A DNA stretch of 64,000 bases from CAVSRC01 sp963762605 (GTDB lineage Bacteria > Pseudomonadota > Alphaproteobacteria > Rhizobiales > Kaistiaceae): the NCBI GenBank assembly GCA_963762605.1, contig CAVXLJ010000011.1:62001-126000 (forward strand), given 5' to 3'. Below, piece by piece: positions 35,139 to 44,248 of the stretch (positions within the stretch are counted from its first letter, which is position 1; each line of letters opens with the position of its first letter). The notes beneath the pieces were generated by a model. The model was not told where the DNA came from. It worked only from the letters and a program-made list of their open reading frames with translations, and did not search any database. The translations under genes were made by a program, and so were the position numbers.

Positions 35139-36425
35139 ATGACCGCGATCATCGACATCATCGGCCGCGAAATCCTCGACAGCCGCGGAAACCCCACCGT
35201 CGAGGTGGACGTCATCCTGGAAGACGGCTCGTTCGGCCGCGCCGCAGTGCCGTCTGGCGCGTCGACGGGCGTCCACGAGGCCGTGGAGCTGCGCGATGGC
35301 GACAAGAAGCGCTACGGCGGCAAGGGCGTGCTGAAGGCGGTGGAGGCGGTCAACGGCGAGATTTTCGAGGCAATCGGCGGGCTGGAGGCCGAGAACCAGA
35401 TCCACATCGACAAGACCATGATCGCGCTGGACGGCACCGCCAACAAGAGCCGGCTCGGCGCCAACGCCATTCTTGGCGTGTCGCTGGCGGTCGCCAAGGC
35501 GGCGGCCGAGGCCAACACGCTGCCGCTCTACCGCTATGTCGGCGGCACCAACGCCCGCACCCTGCCGGTGCCGATGATGAACGTGCTCAACGGCGGCGTT
35601 CATGCCGACAATCCGATCGACTTCCAGGAATTCATGATCGTGCCCTACGGCGCCGCAACCTTCGCCGACTCGGTGCGCATGGGTGCGGAGACCTTCCACG
35701 CGCTCAAGAAGGCGCTCTCCGACGCCGGCCACAACACCAATGTCGGCGATGAGGGCGGTTTCGCCCCCAACCTGCAGACGGCGACCGAGGCGCTGGACTT
35801 CATCGTGCGGGCCATCGAGAAGGCCGGCTACAAGCCCGGCGACGACGTCGCCATCGCGCTTGATCCGGCCTCCAGCGAGTTCTTCAAGGACGGTGCCTAC
35901 GTCTATGCCGGCGAGGGCGGCAAGAAGCGCAAGCCCGCCGAGCAGGTCGCCTACCTCAAGGAACTGATCGGCAATTATCCGATCGTCTCCATCGAGGACG
36001 GCAACGCAGAGGACGATTGGGAAGGCTGGAAGATCGCCACCGACGAGCTTGGCGGCAAGATCCAGCTGGTTGGCGACGACATCTTCGTGACCAATACCGA
36101 GCGGCTGCAGCGCGGTATCGACAGCGGCGTCGCCAACTCGATCCTCATCAAGGTCAACCAGATCGGCTCGCTCTCCGAGACGCTCGACGCCGTCGAGATG
36201 GCCCACAAGGCGGCCTATACGGCGGTCATGTCGCACCGCTCCGGCGAGACCGAGGATTCGACCATCGCCGACCTGGCCGTGGCCACCAACTGCGGTCAGA
36301 TCAAGACCGGCTCGATGTCGCGCTCCGACCGCATCGCCAAGTACAACCAGCTCATCCGCATCGAGGAGGAGCTGGGCACCGAGGCGGTGTTCGCCGGCAA
36401 GGGCGTCTTCACCCGCAAGGGCTGA
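35139..36425 (+). CDS. eno: enolase
   Basis: 2-phosphoglycerate to PEP. 428 residues from the ATG at 35139 (MTAIIDIIGREILDSRGNPTVEVD). Substrate loop SGASTG, metal ligands in VSIEDG and LVGDDIFVTN, the catalytic Lys in ILIKVNQIG, and SHRSGETEDSTIADLAVA are all intact. The upstream open frame (to 35031) is non-coding in style. In many Hyphomicrobiales eno closely follows kdsA; here seven other genes lie between them. Confidence 0.97.
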   Translation: MTAIIDIIGREILDSRGNPTVEVDVILEDGSFGRAAVPSGASTGVHEAVELRDGDKKRYGGKGVLKAVEAVNGEIFEAIGGLEAENQIHIDKTMIALDGTANKSRLGANAILGVSLAVAKAAAEANTLPLYRYVGGTNARTLPVPMMNVLNGGVHADNPIDFQEFMIVPYGAATFADSVRMGAETFHALKKALSDAGHNTNVGDEGGFAPNLQTATEALDFIVRAIEKAGYKPGDDVAIALDPASSEFFKDGAYVYAGEGGKKRKPAEQVAYLKELIGNYPIVSIEDGNAEDDWEGWKIATDELGGKIQLVGDDIFVTNTERLQRGIDSGVANSILIKVNQIGSLSETLDAVEMAHKAAYTAVMSHRSGETEDSTIADLAVATNCGQIKTGSMSRSDRIAKYNQLIRIEEELGTEAVFAGKGVFTRKG

Positions 36426-36469
36426 GGCGAGCCATCGGTCGATCAGCTTGCCCGCAGGGCACAAGTCGG

Positions 36470-36493
36470 CGCCGACGGCGGAAATCGTCGGCG
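36470..36493 (+). terminator. weak hairpin after eno
   Basis: cgccgacg (36470-36477) and cgtcggcg (36486-36493) form an 8-bp stem with an 8-base loop 44 bases after the eno stop. No T-run follows, so Rho-independent termination is uncertain. Confidence 0.3.
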
Positions 36494-36554
36494 TCGCAAC
36501 GGTCCATTAAGCCTCGCCGGAGCATGGTCGGCGAGTCGCCTTGCGGGTCCGGAT

Positions 36555-36878
36555 ATGATCACGCGTCAGTACAAGAAGAGCCCCCTGCGGCGCCTGTGGA
36601 TGCCGCTCATCGCCGCCGGCTTCCTCGGCTATTTCGGCTTTCACGCCTTCTCAGGCTCGTTCGGCATATGGGCGATGGACCGCCTCAACGTCGATGCCAC
36701 GCGGCTGTCGGCGGAGTTCGACGACCTCAAGGCCGAGCACGACCAGCTCGAAAAGCAGGTCGCAACCGTCAGGCCGTCAAGCCTGGATGCCGACGTGATC
36801 GACATGCAGGCGCGCATGGCGCTCAACGTCATGCGCCCGGACGAGGTCGTCATCCGTCTGGATGCAGTGCAGCATTAG
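36555..36878 (+). CDS. ftsB: septum formation initiator (FtsB/DivIC family)
   Basis: 107-residue bitopic division protein. A short basic cytoplasmic start, one membrane span (about 15-35), then a coiled coil (LSAEFDDLKAEHDQLEKQVATVR, about 50-75) and a small C-terminal domain with DVIDMQARMALN. This size and order, between eno and pdhA, is the conserved alphaproteobacterial arrangement. Expected partners are FtsL and FtsQ. Confidence 0.88.
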   Translation: MITRQYKKSPLRRLWMPLIAAGFLGYFGFHAFSGSFGIWAMDRLNVDATRLSAEFDDLKAEHDQLEKQVATVRPSSLDADVIDMQARMALNVMRPDEVVIRLDAVQH

Positions 36879-37072
36879 TCACGGACCGGTCGTCGCCTGG
36901 CTGCCGCTTTGCCAGATCGCTGCGGGCGCGCCGTTGCCGCAGTGCGAAATAATCATGTTCTGTCAGCATAGTAGCCTTGCGCCCCAGGCGGAACCGCGAC
37001 CTTGGATTGGCGGTCGCCTTCAGATAGTTTCGCCCCAAATAAGCACCAAGCTCACCGTTCAGGGAGTCGGTA

Positions 37073-38140
37073 ATGCCCAAGGCCCAACGCAAGGCGATTG
37101 AACCGTCGGATGCTGCAGGCGATGTCAAATCGGCCGAGCCGCCCGTCGGGCTGGGCGCGGACATCACCACCAAACCGGCCAATCTCAGTCGCGACGAGGA
37201 TCTCGCCGCCTTCACGCAGATGCTCACGATCCGCCGCTTCGAGGAACGCGCCGGCCAGATGTACGGCATGGGGCTGATCGGCGGCTTCTGCCACCTGTAT
37301 ATCGGCCAGGAGGCCGTTGTCGTCGGCATGGAAATGGCGATCAAGGACGGCGACCAGGTGATCACCGGCTATCGCGATCACGGCCACATGCTGGCAAGCG
37401 GCATGGACGCGCGCGGCGTCATGGCCGAGCTGACCGGGCGCAGCACCGGCTATTCGCGCGGCAAGGGCGGCTCGATGCACATGTTCAGCCGCGAGAAGGA
37501 GTTCTTCGGCGGCCACGGCATCGTCGGCGCCTCGGTGCCGCTTGGTACCGGCATCGCCTTTGCCAACAGGTATCGCGAAAACGGCCGCGTCTGCCTGACC
37601 TATTTCGGCGACGGCGCGGCCAACCAGGGCCAGGTCTACGAATCGTTCAACATGGCCGGGCTGTGGAAGCTGCCGGTCGTCTACGTCATCGAAAACAACC
37701 GCTATGCAATGGGCACCTCGGTGACGCGCTCTTCGGCGCAGACCAACCTGTCCAAGCGCGGCGTCTCGTTCAACATCCCCGGCGAGCAGGTGGACGGCAT
37801 GGATGTGCGTGCCGTCAAGGCTGCCGGCGAAAAGGCCGTCGAGTGGGTACGCGCCGGTAACGGCCCCTACATCCTGGAGATGCTCACCTATCGCTATCGC
37901 GGCCATTCCATGTCCGACCCCGCCAAGTACCGCTCACGTGAGGAAGTGCAGGACGTGCGCCAGCATCACGATCCGATCGAGATGTCGCGGGCGCGCATCC
38001 TGGAAAAGAACTTCGCCAGCGAGGACGAGCTGAAGGCGATCGAGAAGCAGGTCCGCGATCAGATCCAGCAGGCCGCCGATTTCGCCCAGCACGCGGCCGA
38101 GCCCGACGCGGCCGAATTGTGGACGGACGTTTATCGTTGA
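37073..38140 (+). CDS. pdhA: pyruvate dehydrogenase E1 component, alpha subunit
   Basis: TPP-dependent decarboxylation of pyruvate, with PdhB as partner. 355 residues. TPP/Mg motif GDGAANQGQVYESFNMAGL...ENNRYAMG, the GKGGSMHMF loop and the phosphorylation-loop-like YRYRGHSMSDPAKYRS are present. The first 35 residues are a charged, low-complexity extension. First gene of the pdh operon. Confidence 0.96.
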   Translation: MPKAQRKAIEPSDAAGDVKSAEPPVGLGADITTKPANLSRDEDLAAFTQMLTIRRFEERAGQMYGMGLIGGFCHLYIGQEAVVVGMEMAIKDGDQVITGYRDHGHMLASGMDARGVMAELTGRSTGYSRGKGGSMHMFSREKEFFGGHGIVGASVPLGTGIAFANRYRENGRVCLTYFGDGAANQGQVYESFNMAGLWKLPVVYVIENNRYAMGTSVTRSSAQTNLSKRGVSFNIPGEQVDGMDVRAVKAAGEKAVEWVRAGNGPYILEMLTYRYRGHSMSDPAKYRSREEVQDVRQHHDPIEMSRARILEKNFASEDELKAIEKQVRDQIQQAADFAQHAAEPDAAELWTDVYR

Positions 38141-38256
38141 GAAGAAGGTGCCGGTTTGTGGCCGGTCCCGGCGACGGACGCTCGTCTCAGCCGGGAACAC
38201 GAAAAGTCAACATACCCGCATCGCTCCGCAGCGACGGCCCCAGTTGAGGAAAGCTC

Positions 38257-39633
38257 ATGCCGATTGACATTCTGATGCCGGCGCTGTCGCCAACGATGGA
38301 AGAGGGCAAGCTGGCCAAGTGGCTGAAGCACGAAGGCGACGCGGTCAAGTCCGGCGACATCATCGCCGAGATCGAAACCGACAAGGCGACGATGGAGTTC
38401 GAGGCGGTGGACGAAGGGACGCTGGGCAAGATTCTCATCCCGGAAGGCACCGAGAACGTCAAGGTCAACACACCGATCGCGCTCATGTTCGGCGAGGGCG
38501 AGAATGCCGCCGACGTGACCGTCGCCAAGCCGGCGCCAGCCGCTGCTGCACCGCAACTGGCACCCGCCGCTGTCGCGCCGGTCGCGCCTGTACCGGCGGC
38601 ACCGCGTGAGGCGCTGGCCGCCGATCCCGACATTCCTGCGGGCACCGAGATGGTCACCATGTCGGTGCGCGAGGCGTTGCGCGACGCCATGGCCGAGGAG
38701 ATGCGCCGCGACCCGGACGTCTTCGTCATGGGCGAGGAGGTCGCCGAGTATCAGGGCGCCTACAAGGTCACCCAGGGGCTGCTGGAGGAGTTCGGCGAGA
38801 GGCGCGTGGTCGACACGCCGATCACCGAATACGGCTTCGCCGGCCTGGGCGTTGGCGCAGCACTGGCCGGTCTGAAACCGATCGTCGAATTCATGACGTG
38901 GAACTTCGCCATGCAGGCGATCGACCACATCGTCAACTCGGCCGCCAAGACGCTCTACATGTCCGGCGGACAGATGGTCTGCCAGGTTGTCTTCCGTGGC
39001 CCCAATGGCGCCGCTTCCCGCGTCGCTGCCCAGCACAGCCAGGATTATGCGGCGTGGTATGCCGCTGTGCCGGGCCTCAAGGTCGTCCAGCCTTATTCCG
39101 CCGCCGATGCCAAGGGCCTGCTCAAGGCGGCGATCCGCGACCCAAACCCGGTCGTCTTCCTGGAAAACGAAATCCTCTACGGCCACACCTTCGACGTGCC
39201 GAAGCTCGACGACTATGTGATTCCGCTCGGCAAGGCGCGCATCGCGCGTGCGGGTACGGACGTCACCATCGTGTCGTGGGGCGTCGGCATGGGCTATGCG
39301 CTGAAAGCCGCCGAGGAGCTTGCCGGCATGGGGATCGAGGCCGAGGTGATCGACCTGAGGACCCTGCGCCCGATGGACCTCGCCACCGTCGTCGAATTGG
39401 TCAAGAAGACCAACCGCTGCGTCACCGTCGAGGAAGCCTGGCCGGTGGCCTCGCTGTCCTCCTATGTTGCCTCGGAGATCACCATGCAGGCCTTCGATTA
39501 CCTCGATGCGCCGGCGCTCAAGGTGACCGGCAAGGATGTGCCGATGCCCTATGCCGCCAATCTGGAGAAGCTCGCGCTGCCCAACGTCGCCGATGTCATT
39601 TCGGCGGTCAAAGCCGTGACCTATCGGGCCTGA
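38257..39633 (+). CDS. pdhB: pyruvate dehydrogenase E1 beta subunit with N-terminal lipoyl domain
   Basis: 458 residues: a biotinyl/lipoyl domain at 1-80 with the lipoylatable Lys in ETDKATMEF, an Ala/Pro linker (about 85-120) and the E1 beta transketolase-like domain from about 128 (MSVREALRDAMAEEM... GYGFAGLGVGA ... VEEAWPVASLSS). The lipoyl fusion on E1 beta is a known feature of alphaproteobacterial PDH. The lipoyl-coding DNA is strikingly close to that of pdhC. Confidence 0.96.
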   Translation: MPIDILMPALSPTMEEGKLAKWLKHEGDAVKSGDIIAEIETDKATMEFEAVDEGTLGKILIPEGTENVKVNTPIALMFGEGENAADVTVAKPAPAAAAPQLAPAAVAPVAPVPAAPREALAADPDIPAGTEMVTMSVREALRDAMAEEMRRDPDVFVMGEEVAEYQGAYKVTQGLLEEFGERRVVDTPITEYGFAGLGVGAALAGLKPIVEFMTWNFAMQAIDHIVNSAAKTLYMSGGQMVCQVVFRGPNGAASRVAAQHSQDYAAWYAAVPGLKVVQPYSAADAKGLLKAAIRDPNPVVFLENEILYGHTFDVPKLDDYVIPLGKARIARAGTDVTIVSWGVGMGYALKAAEELAGMGIEAEVIDLRTLRPMDLATVVELVKKTNRCVTVEEAWPVASLSSYVASEITMQAFDYLDAPALKVTGKDVPMPYAANLEKLALPNVADVISAVKAVTYRA

Positions 39634-39637
39634 ACGG

Positions 39638-39943
39638 ATGCCCGGCCCGCGAGAGCAACCAATCCCGCCGGACGCGCTTGCCAATGACGAGGCGGTAGAA
39701 ATCCTGCGCGCCTTTGTCGTCGACGGCGGCCTGTCGATCGCCTTCACGCGCGGCTTCGACGATCCTTCGATGTGGGGCATGATGCTGGTCGACGTCGCGC
39801 GTCACGCCGCCCGCGCCTATGCCAAGGAAGGCGTGATGGACGAGGGCGAGGCGCTGCAGCGCATCGCCGACATGTTCGAAGCCGAAATGGCCCACCAGAC
39901 CGATCCGGGCCGGACGAGCGAACGCAAGGAGTGGGAAAACTAA
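39638..39943 (+). CDS. DUF5076 domain-containing protein
   Basis: 101 residues, no signal peptide or membrane span. The family core EILRAFVVDGGLSIAFTRGFDDP...WGMMLVDVARHAARAY is complete. It lies four bases after pdhB and four bases before pdhC, so it is translated within the PDH operon; a role in assembly or regulation of the complex is a guess from position. Confidence 0.85.
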   Translation: MPGPREQPIPPDALANDEAVEILRAFVVDGGLSIAFTRGFDDPSMWGMMLVDVARHAARAYAKEGVMDEGEALQRIADMFEAEMAHQTDPGRTSERKEWEN

Positions 39944-39947
39944 CCCC

Positions 39948-41348
39948 ATGCCCATCAACATCCTGATGCCCGCGCTCTCTCCGACCATGGAGAAGGGCAA
40001 TCTCGCCAAGTGGCTCAAGAAGGAGGGCGACGCGGTCAAGGCCGGCGATGTCATCGCCGAGATCGAGACCGACAAGGCGACGATGGAATTCGAGGCGGTG
40101 GACGAGGGGACGATAGGCAAGATCCTGGTGCCCGAGGGCACGACCGACGTCGCCATCAACGCGCCCATCGCCGTCCTTCTGGAAGAGGGCGAGGACAAAA
40201 GCGCGATCAAGGACGCGCCCGCCGCGGCTCCCGCCGCCGAGACCAAGGCCGAGCCGAAGGCCGCTAGCGCAGCACCCGCCACCCCGGCGTCGCCAGCACC
40301 GGCGCCGGCAGCGCCCCCGGCCGCCAAGGCCGCGCCCGCCGCCGAGGCGCAGCCCATCGCCCGCGCCGCCGAGCCGGCCCCCGCCAGCAACGGCTCTGCT
40401 GGCCGGGTCTTTGCCTCGCCGCTCGCCCGGCGCCTCGCCAGGGAAGCCGGCATCGACCTGTCACAGGTCAAGGGCTCCGGCCCACATGGCCGCGTGGTCA
40501 AGTCCGATATCGTTGGAGGCAAGGCCGACGGCATTGTCGCGGCCCCGGCGGCTGCACCGGCCGCCGCGCCGCTGGCGAAGGCCCCAGCCATTGCGCCCGC
40601 GCCTTCGATGAGCGACGCGCAGATCATGAAGCTCTTCGAGGAGGGCGAATACGAGATCGTCCCCCACGACAATGTACGCAAGATCATCGCCCGCCGGCTG
40701 GTCGAGGCGAAGACCACGATCCCGCATTTCTATCTGACGGCCGACACCGAGATCGACGCGCTGCTGGCGTTGCGTCAGCAGATCAATGCCGCCGCGCCAC
40801 GCGACACGGACGGCAATGCGGCGTGGAAGGTGTCGGTCAACGACCTCATCATCAAGGCGATGGCCATGGCACTGATGCGCGTGCCGGACGCTAATGTCAC
40901 CTGGACCGAGGGCGGCATGCTGCACCACAAGCGCGCCGACATCGCCGTGGCAGTGGCCATCCCCGGCGGCCTGATCACGCCGGTGGTGCGGCAGGCCGAC
41001 AGCAAGCGCATCTCGGAAATCTCCAATGAGATGAAGGACCTGGCCACGCGCGCCAAGGCGCGCAAGCTGGCGCCCGAGGAATACCAGGGCGGTACCACGG
41101 CCGTCTCCAATCTCGGCATGTTCGGCATCAAGGACTTCGCCGCTGTGATCAACCCGCCGCACGCCACGATCCTGGCCGTGGGTGCCGGCGTCGAGACGCC
41201 GGTGGTGCGCGACCACAAGGTCGAGATCCGCACGATCATGACGGTGACGCTGTCGACCGACCACCGCGCCGTCGACGGTGCACTGGGCGCCCAGTTATTG
41301 GCCGCCTTCCGAGGGTTCATCGAGAAGCCGGCGAGCATGCTGGCCTAG
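39948..41348 (+). CDS. pdhC: pyruvate dehydrogenase E2, dihydrolipoamide acetyltransferase
   Basis: 466 residues: one lipoyl domain (1-80, Lys in ETDKATMEF), a long Ala/Pro-rich linker (about 85-145), peripheral subunit-binding domain (FASPLARRLAREAGIDL...GPHGRVVKSDI, about 150-185), a second linker, and the acetyltransferase core ending with the catalytic STDHRAVDGALGAQ (His and Asp present). The gene for E3 (lpdA), often next in this operon, is not here. Confidence 0.96.
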   Translation: MPINILMPALSPTMEKGNLAKWLKKEGDAVKAGDVIAEIETDKATMEFEAVDEGTIGKILVPEGTTDVAINAPIAVLLEEGEDKSAIKDAPAAAPAAETKAEPKAASAAPATPASPAPAPAAPPAAKAAPAAEAQPIARAAEPAPASNGSAGRVFASPLARRLAREAGIDLSQVKGSGPHGRVVKSDIVGGKADGIVAAPAAAPAAAPLAKAPAIAPAPSMSDAQIMKLFEEGEYEIVPHDNVRKIIARRLVEAKTTIPHFYLTADTEIDALLALRQQINAAAPRDTDGNAAWKVSVNDLIIKAMAMALMRVPDANVTWTEGGMLHHKRADIAVAVAIPGGLITPVVRQADSKRISEISNEMKDLATRAKARKLAPEEYQGGTTAVSNLGMFGIKDFAAVINPPHATILAVGAGVETPVVRDHKVEIRTIMTVTLSTDHRAVDGALGAQLLAAFRGFIEKPASMLA

Positions 41349-41352
41349 AGGC

Positions 41353-41967
41353 TTGGCTTCCGTCTCCATCCGTCCCGCCACCCGCGCCGACGCCATGGAC
41401 CTCGTTGCCTTCGTCGACATGGCGGGGGAGGGGTTCGCCTCCTATTTCTGGAGCACGATGGCGGAGGCCGGCCAGTCGCCGATCGAGATCGGCCGGCAGC
41501 GGGCGCTGCGCAACACCGGCTCCTTCTCCTGGCTGAATGCCCATATCGCCGAGGTGGACGGTCAGGTGGCCGGCGCGCTCGTCGGCTATGTCATCGACGA
41601 TCCCGTCGATCCGGCCGACATAGCGCGGACACCGGAACTGCTGCTGCCGCTGGTCGAGCTCGAGGCGGAGGCACCGGGCCACTGGTACGTCAATGTGCTC
41701 GCCGTTCACCCGGAATTCCGCCGCCACGGTGTCGGTGCGGCGCTGCTTGCCCATGCCGACGATCTCGGCCGGCAGGCTGGAACCAGGGGCATGGCGATCA
41801 TCGTGGCTTCCGAGAACGACCGTGCCGTGCGCCTCTACGAGAAAGTCGGCTACCGGCAAGCGGCGCGCCGGCCGCTCCGCCCGTTCCCGGGCGCCAAGCG
41901 CGGCGGCGACTGGCTGCTCCTGACCAAGCCGCATTCGTCGCCGTCGGAACGATCTATCTCCCCGTAG
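41353..41967 (+). CDS. GNAT family N-acetyltransferase
   Basis: 204 residues starting at TTG 41353, four bases after the pdhC stop and giving MASVSIRPATRADA, the normal GNAT N-terminus. Acetyl-CoA motif A reads NVLAVHPEFRRHGVGAALL, followed by ENDRAVRLYEKVGY (motif B). Substrate unknown. Sits where lpdA or lipid-related genes are often found after pdhC. Its 3' end overlaps the convergent UbiH-like gene by 14 bases. Confidence 0.85.
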   Translation: MASVSIRPATRADAMDLVAFVDMAGEGFASYFWSTMAEAGQSPIEIGRQRALRNTGSFSWLNAHIAEVDGQVAGALVGYVIDDPVDPADIARTPELLLPLVELEAEAPGHWYVNVLAVHPEFRRHGVGAALLAHADDLGRQAGTRGMAIIVASENDRAVRLYEKVGYRQAARRPLRPFPGAKRGGDWLLLTKPHSSPSERSISP

Positions 41968-43147
41968 AGCGCCCTTGAACGAGGGCGACGCCCTGCCGCA
42001 TCGCCAGACGCCGTAACGGCGGCAGGCGGTCGAGCAGGAAGAGGCCGGCGCCACGCACCGCCTGCGCCGGCAGGAAACCGGAAAGCAGCGTCCGATTGAG
42101 CGCATCGACCGCGGCGGTGCGGGTGAACACGTCGCCGCGGCGGGCGCGGTCATAGGCGGCAAGCACCGGCGCCGCGCCCGGATCATCGTGCGGGCCGGCC
42201 AAAACGTCGGCGAGCGCGGTCACGTCGCGATAGCCGAGGTTGAGGCCTTGCGCGCCGATGGGCGGGAAGAGGTGGGCGGCCTCGCCGGCAAGCACCACGC
42301 GATCGGCGGCGAAGCGCCGCGCGTTCATGCCGGAAAGCGGAAACATCTGGCGTTCGCCGTCGACGGAAATGGCGCCGAGCAGCGATTGCGAGCGGGCTTC
42401 GATCTCGGCGGCGAGAGCCGCCTCGCCGAGTGCCAATCGGCGTTCCGTTTGCGCCGGGCGATCGACCCAGACCAGACTCGAGCGATTGTGGCCGGGGAGG
42501 GGGACCAGCGTGAACGGTCCCGCCTCGGTGTGGAATTCGGTCGAGGTGTCACCGTGCGGAACCGTGTGGCTGAGATTGCAGACCAGCGCCGCCTGGTCGT
42601 AGCGCCAGCTCTCGGTGGCAATGCCCACGCCATCGCGCACCCGGGAGCGGCGGCCGTCCGCCGCGACGGCCAGCTGCGCGGCCAGCATATCGCCGGTGGA
42701 GAGCGTCAGGACGACGGAGGTTTCGCCCGGAGCGACCGCCTCGACAAACGCCTCGCGCCGGTCGATCGGGCGGGTGGCAACGGCCGCTTCCAGCGCGGAG
42801 ACGAGGATGGTGTTCGGGACATTGTAGCCGAAGGCGTCGAGGCCGATCTCCTCGGCATGGAAGGCGACCTCCGGCGCGCGGATGAGGCGCCGGGTGCCGT
42901 CGACGATGCGCATTGTCCTGAGCGGTGCCGCTTGCGTCGCAATCGCCTGCCAAACGCCGATGCGCTCGAGCAGCGCCACCGAGCCGGCGAGCAGCGCCGA
43001 AGTGCGCGCATCGGCCGGCGGCCGGGCAGGGGCGACCAGTGCCACCCGGTAGCCGGCATCGTTGAGAGCCAGGGCGGCGGCAAGGCCGACCGGCCCGGCG
43101 CCGACGACGGCGATTGACCTCTGGTGATCCTTCTCCGGTGCGCTCAT
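41954..43147 (-). CDS. UbiH/UbiF/COQ6-family FAD-dependent hydroxylase
   Basis: 397 residues. FAD motif VVGAGPVGLAAALAL near the N-terminus, the middle DGRRSRVRD motif, and GEAAHLFPPIGAQGLNLGYRDV, the family's ribityl-binding segment with the GAQGLN signature that sets ubiquinone hydroxylases apart from PHBH-like enzymes. Probably hydroxylates a ring position of the ubiquinone precursor; position specificity cannot be told. Its ATG overlaps the stop of the YeeE-type gene upstream by four bases, so it is co-translated with a sulfur transporter. Confidence 0.9.
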   Translation of the reverse strand: MSAPEKDHQRSIAVVGAGPVGLAAALALNDAGYRVALVAPARPPADARTSALLAGSVALLERIGVWQAIATQAAPLRTMRIVDGTRRLIRAPEVAFHAEEIGLDAFGYNVPNTILVSALEAAVATRPIDRREAFVEAVAPGETSVVLTLSTGDMLAAQLAVAADGRRSRVRDGVGIATESWRYDQAALVCNLSHTVPHGDTSTEFHTEAGPFTLVPLPGHNRSSLVWVDRPAQTERRLALGEAALAAEIEARSQSLLGAISVDGERQMFPLSGMNARRFAADRVVLAGEAAHLFPPIGAQGLNLGYRDVTALADVLAGPHDDPGAAPVLAAYDRARRGDVFTRTAAVDALNRTLLSGFLPAQAVRGAGLFLLDRLPPLRRLAMRQGVALVQGRSTGR

Positions 43148-43626
43148 GCGCTGGGTGTATCAGCCGACGCCACCACCGGTCGAGACCATGATGCACTGCG
43201 CAGCGCACCCACCAGCCACGAGCCGGCGAGCATGGCGGCGACGAAAAGGACGGCATCGGCGGGCGTCAACGCCAGATTGGCGATCGCCGGGCCGGGACAA
43301 AGCCCGGCGGCGCCCCAGCCGATGCCGAACAACACCGAGCCGGCGATCAGCGACAGGTCGAGTTTCGTCCTGTCCGGGTAGGAAAAGGCGGGCGCGGCCA
43401 GAGGACGGCGAAAGATGCGGTGCAGGCGGAAGCCGACGAAAAAGACCAGCGCGCCGCCGCCCATGACGAAGGCGAGGCTGGGGTCCCAGTTGCCGGCGGG
43501 TATGGCGGCGAAGTCAAGAAAGTCCTTGACCTTTTCGGGGTCGATCATGCGCGCCAGCGCCAGGCCGGTGCCGAAGACGACACCGCTGAGAAGGGCGGCC
43601 GCGAGAGCAAGCGGTGTCCGGTTCAT
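43144..43626 (-). CDS. YeeE/YedE-family (DUF6691) membrane protein, second half-transporter
   Basis: 160 residues, four hydrophobic spans, with ALARMIDPEKVKDFLDF and the sulfur-binding-type Cys motif GAAGLCPGPAI. Together with the next gene it makes a split YeeE/YedE transporter (the PmpA/PmpB type), a family that includes the thiosulfate channel TsuA. The start overlaps the partner's stop by one base (TGATG). Confidence 0.87.
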   Translation of the reverse strand: MNRTPLALAAALLSGVVFGTGLALARMIDPEKVKDFLDFAAIPAGNWDPSLAFVMGGGALVFFVGFRLHRIFRRPLAAPAFSYPDRTKLDLSLIAGSVLFGIGWGAAGLCPGPAIANLALTPADAVLFVAAMLAGSWLVGALRSASWSRPVVASADTPSA

Positions 43627-44063
43627 CAGATGACGTGCCTCACGATGAAGACGGTGACGATGGCACTTGCCATGAAAGTGCCGACGGCGACGAAAGAGCG
43701 TGGAGACAGGCGCGCCAGCCCGCAGATGCCGTGGCCTGAGGTGCAGCCATTGGCGAGCCGCGTGCCGATGCCGACCAGCAGGCCGGCACTGACCAGGCCG
43801 AGCGGACCAAGGCCGACCGCCGGCAGGGTTGCCGGAATTTCGGCGAACAGGCGCGGCCCAAAGACGAAGCCGAGCCAGGCCCCGAGCGGCAATCCTGCGA
43901 GGAAGAGAAGGCGCCAGAGGCTGTCGCCGCGGCGCAGCGGCAGGATGTTGCCGGCAACGGTGGAAACGCCGGCGAGCCGGCCGTTCACGACCCACAGGAT
44001 CGTCGCGGCGAGCCCGATAAGTGCGCCGCCAAGTGTGGCGGTGAGGGGGGCAAAATGGTCCAT
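43626..44063 (-). CDS. YeeE/YedE-family membrane protein, first half-transporter
   Basis: 145 residues from the ATG at 44063, four spans, carrying the conserved Cys motif RLANGCTSGHGICGLARLS that relays thiosulfate-type substrates in characterised YeeE. First gene of a three-gene minus-strand unit with its partner and the UbiH-like hydroxylase. Usual neighbours such as a BigR/ArsR regulator or persulfide dioxygenase are absent. Confidence 0.87.
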   Translation of the reverse strand: MDHFAPLTATLGGALIGLAATILWVVNGRLAGVSTVAGNILPLRRGDSLWRLLFLAGLPLGAWLGFVFGPRLFAEIPATLPAVGLGPLGLVSAGLLVGIGTRLANGCTSGHGICGLARLSPRSFVAVGTFMASAIVTVFIVRHVI

Positions 44064-44248
44064 TGTGCTGAAACCTCGAAGGATTTTGCCCAAAAATAGG
44101 CGCCGCCCGAGGCGTCAACAAGAAATGCAAATCCAAGTTCTGGCCGCTGCGCAGCAAGCCTTGCCACGCACGCGCGGATCGGCCAAGCATGATCCCATAT
44201 CCAGTCCGGCGACCCGCCGGACCGCGTGGGGTTCGAGACTGGCGACGA

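Noticed and set aside
38257..40190. Direct repeat between pdhB and pdhC as a mobile or recombination element
   Set aside because: The similarity is confined to the homologous lipoyl domains; it is treated as domain homogenisation instead.
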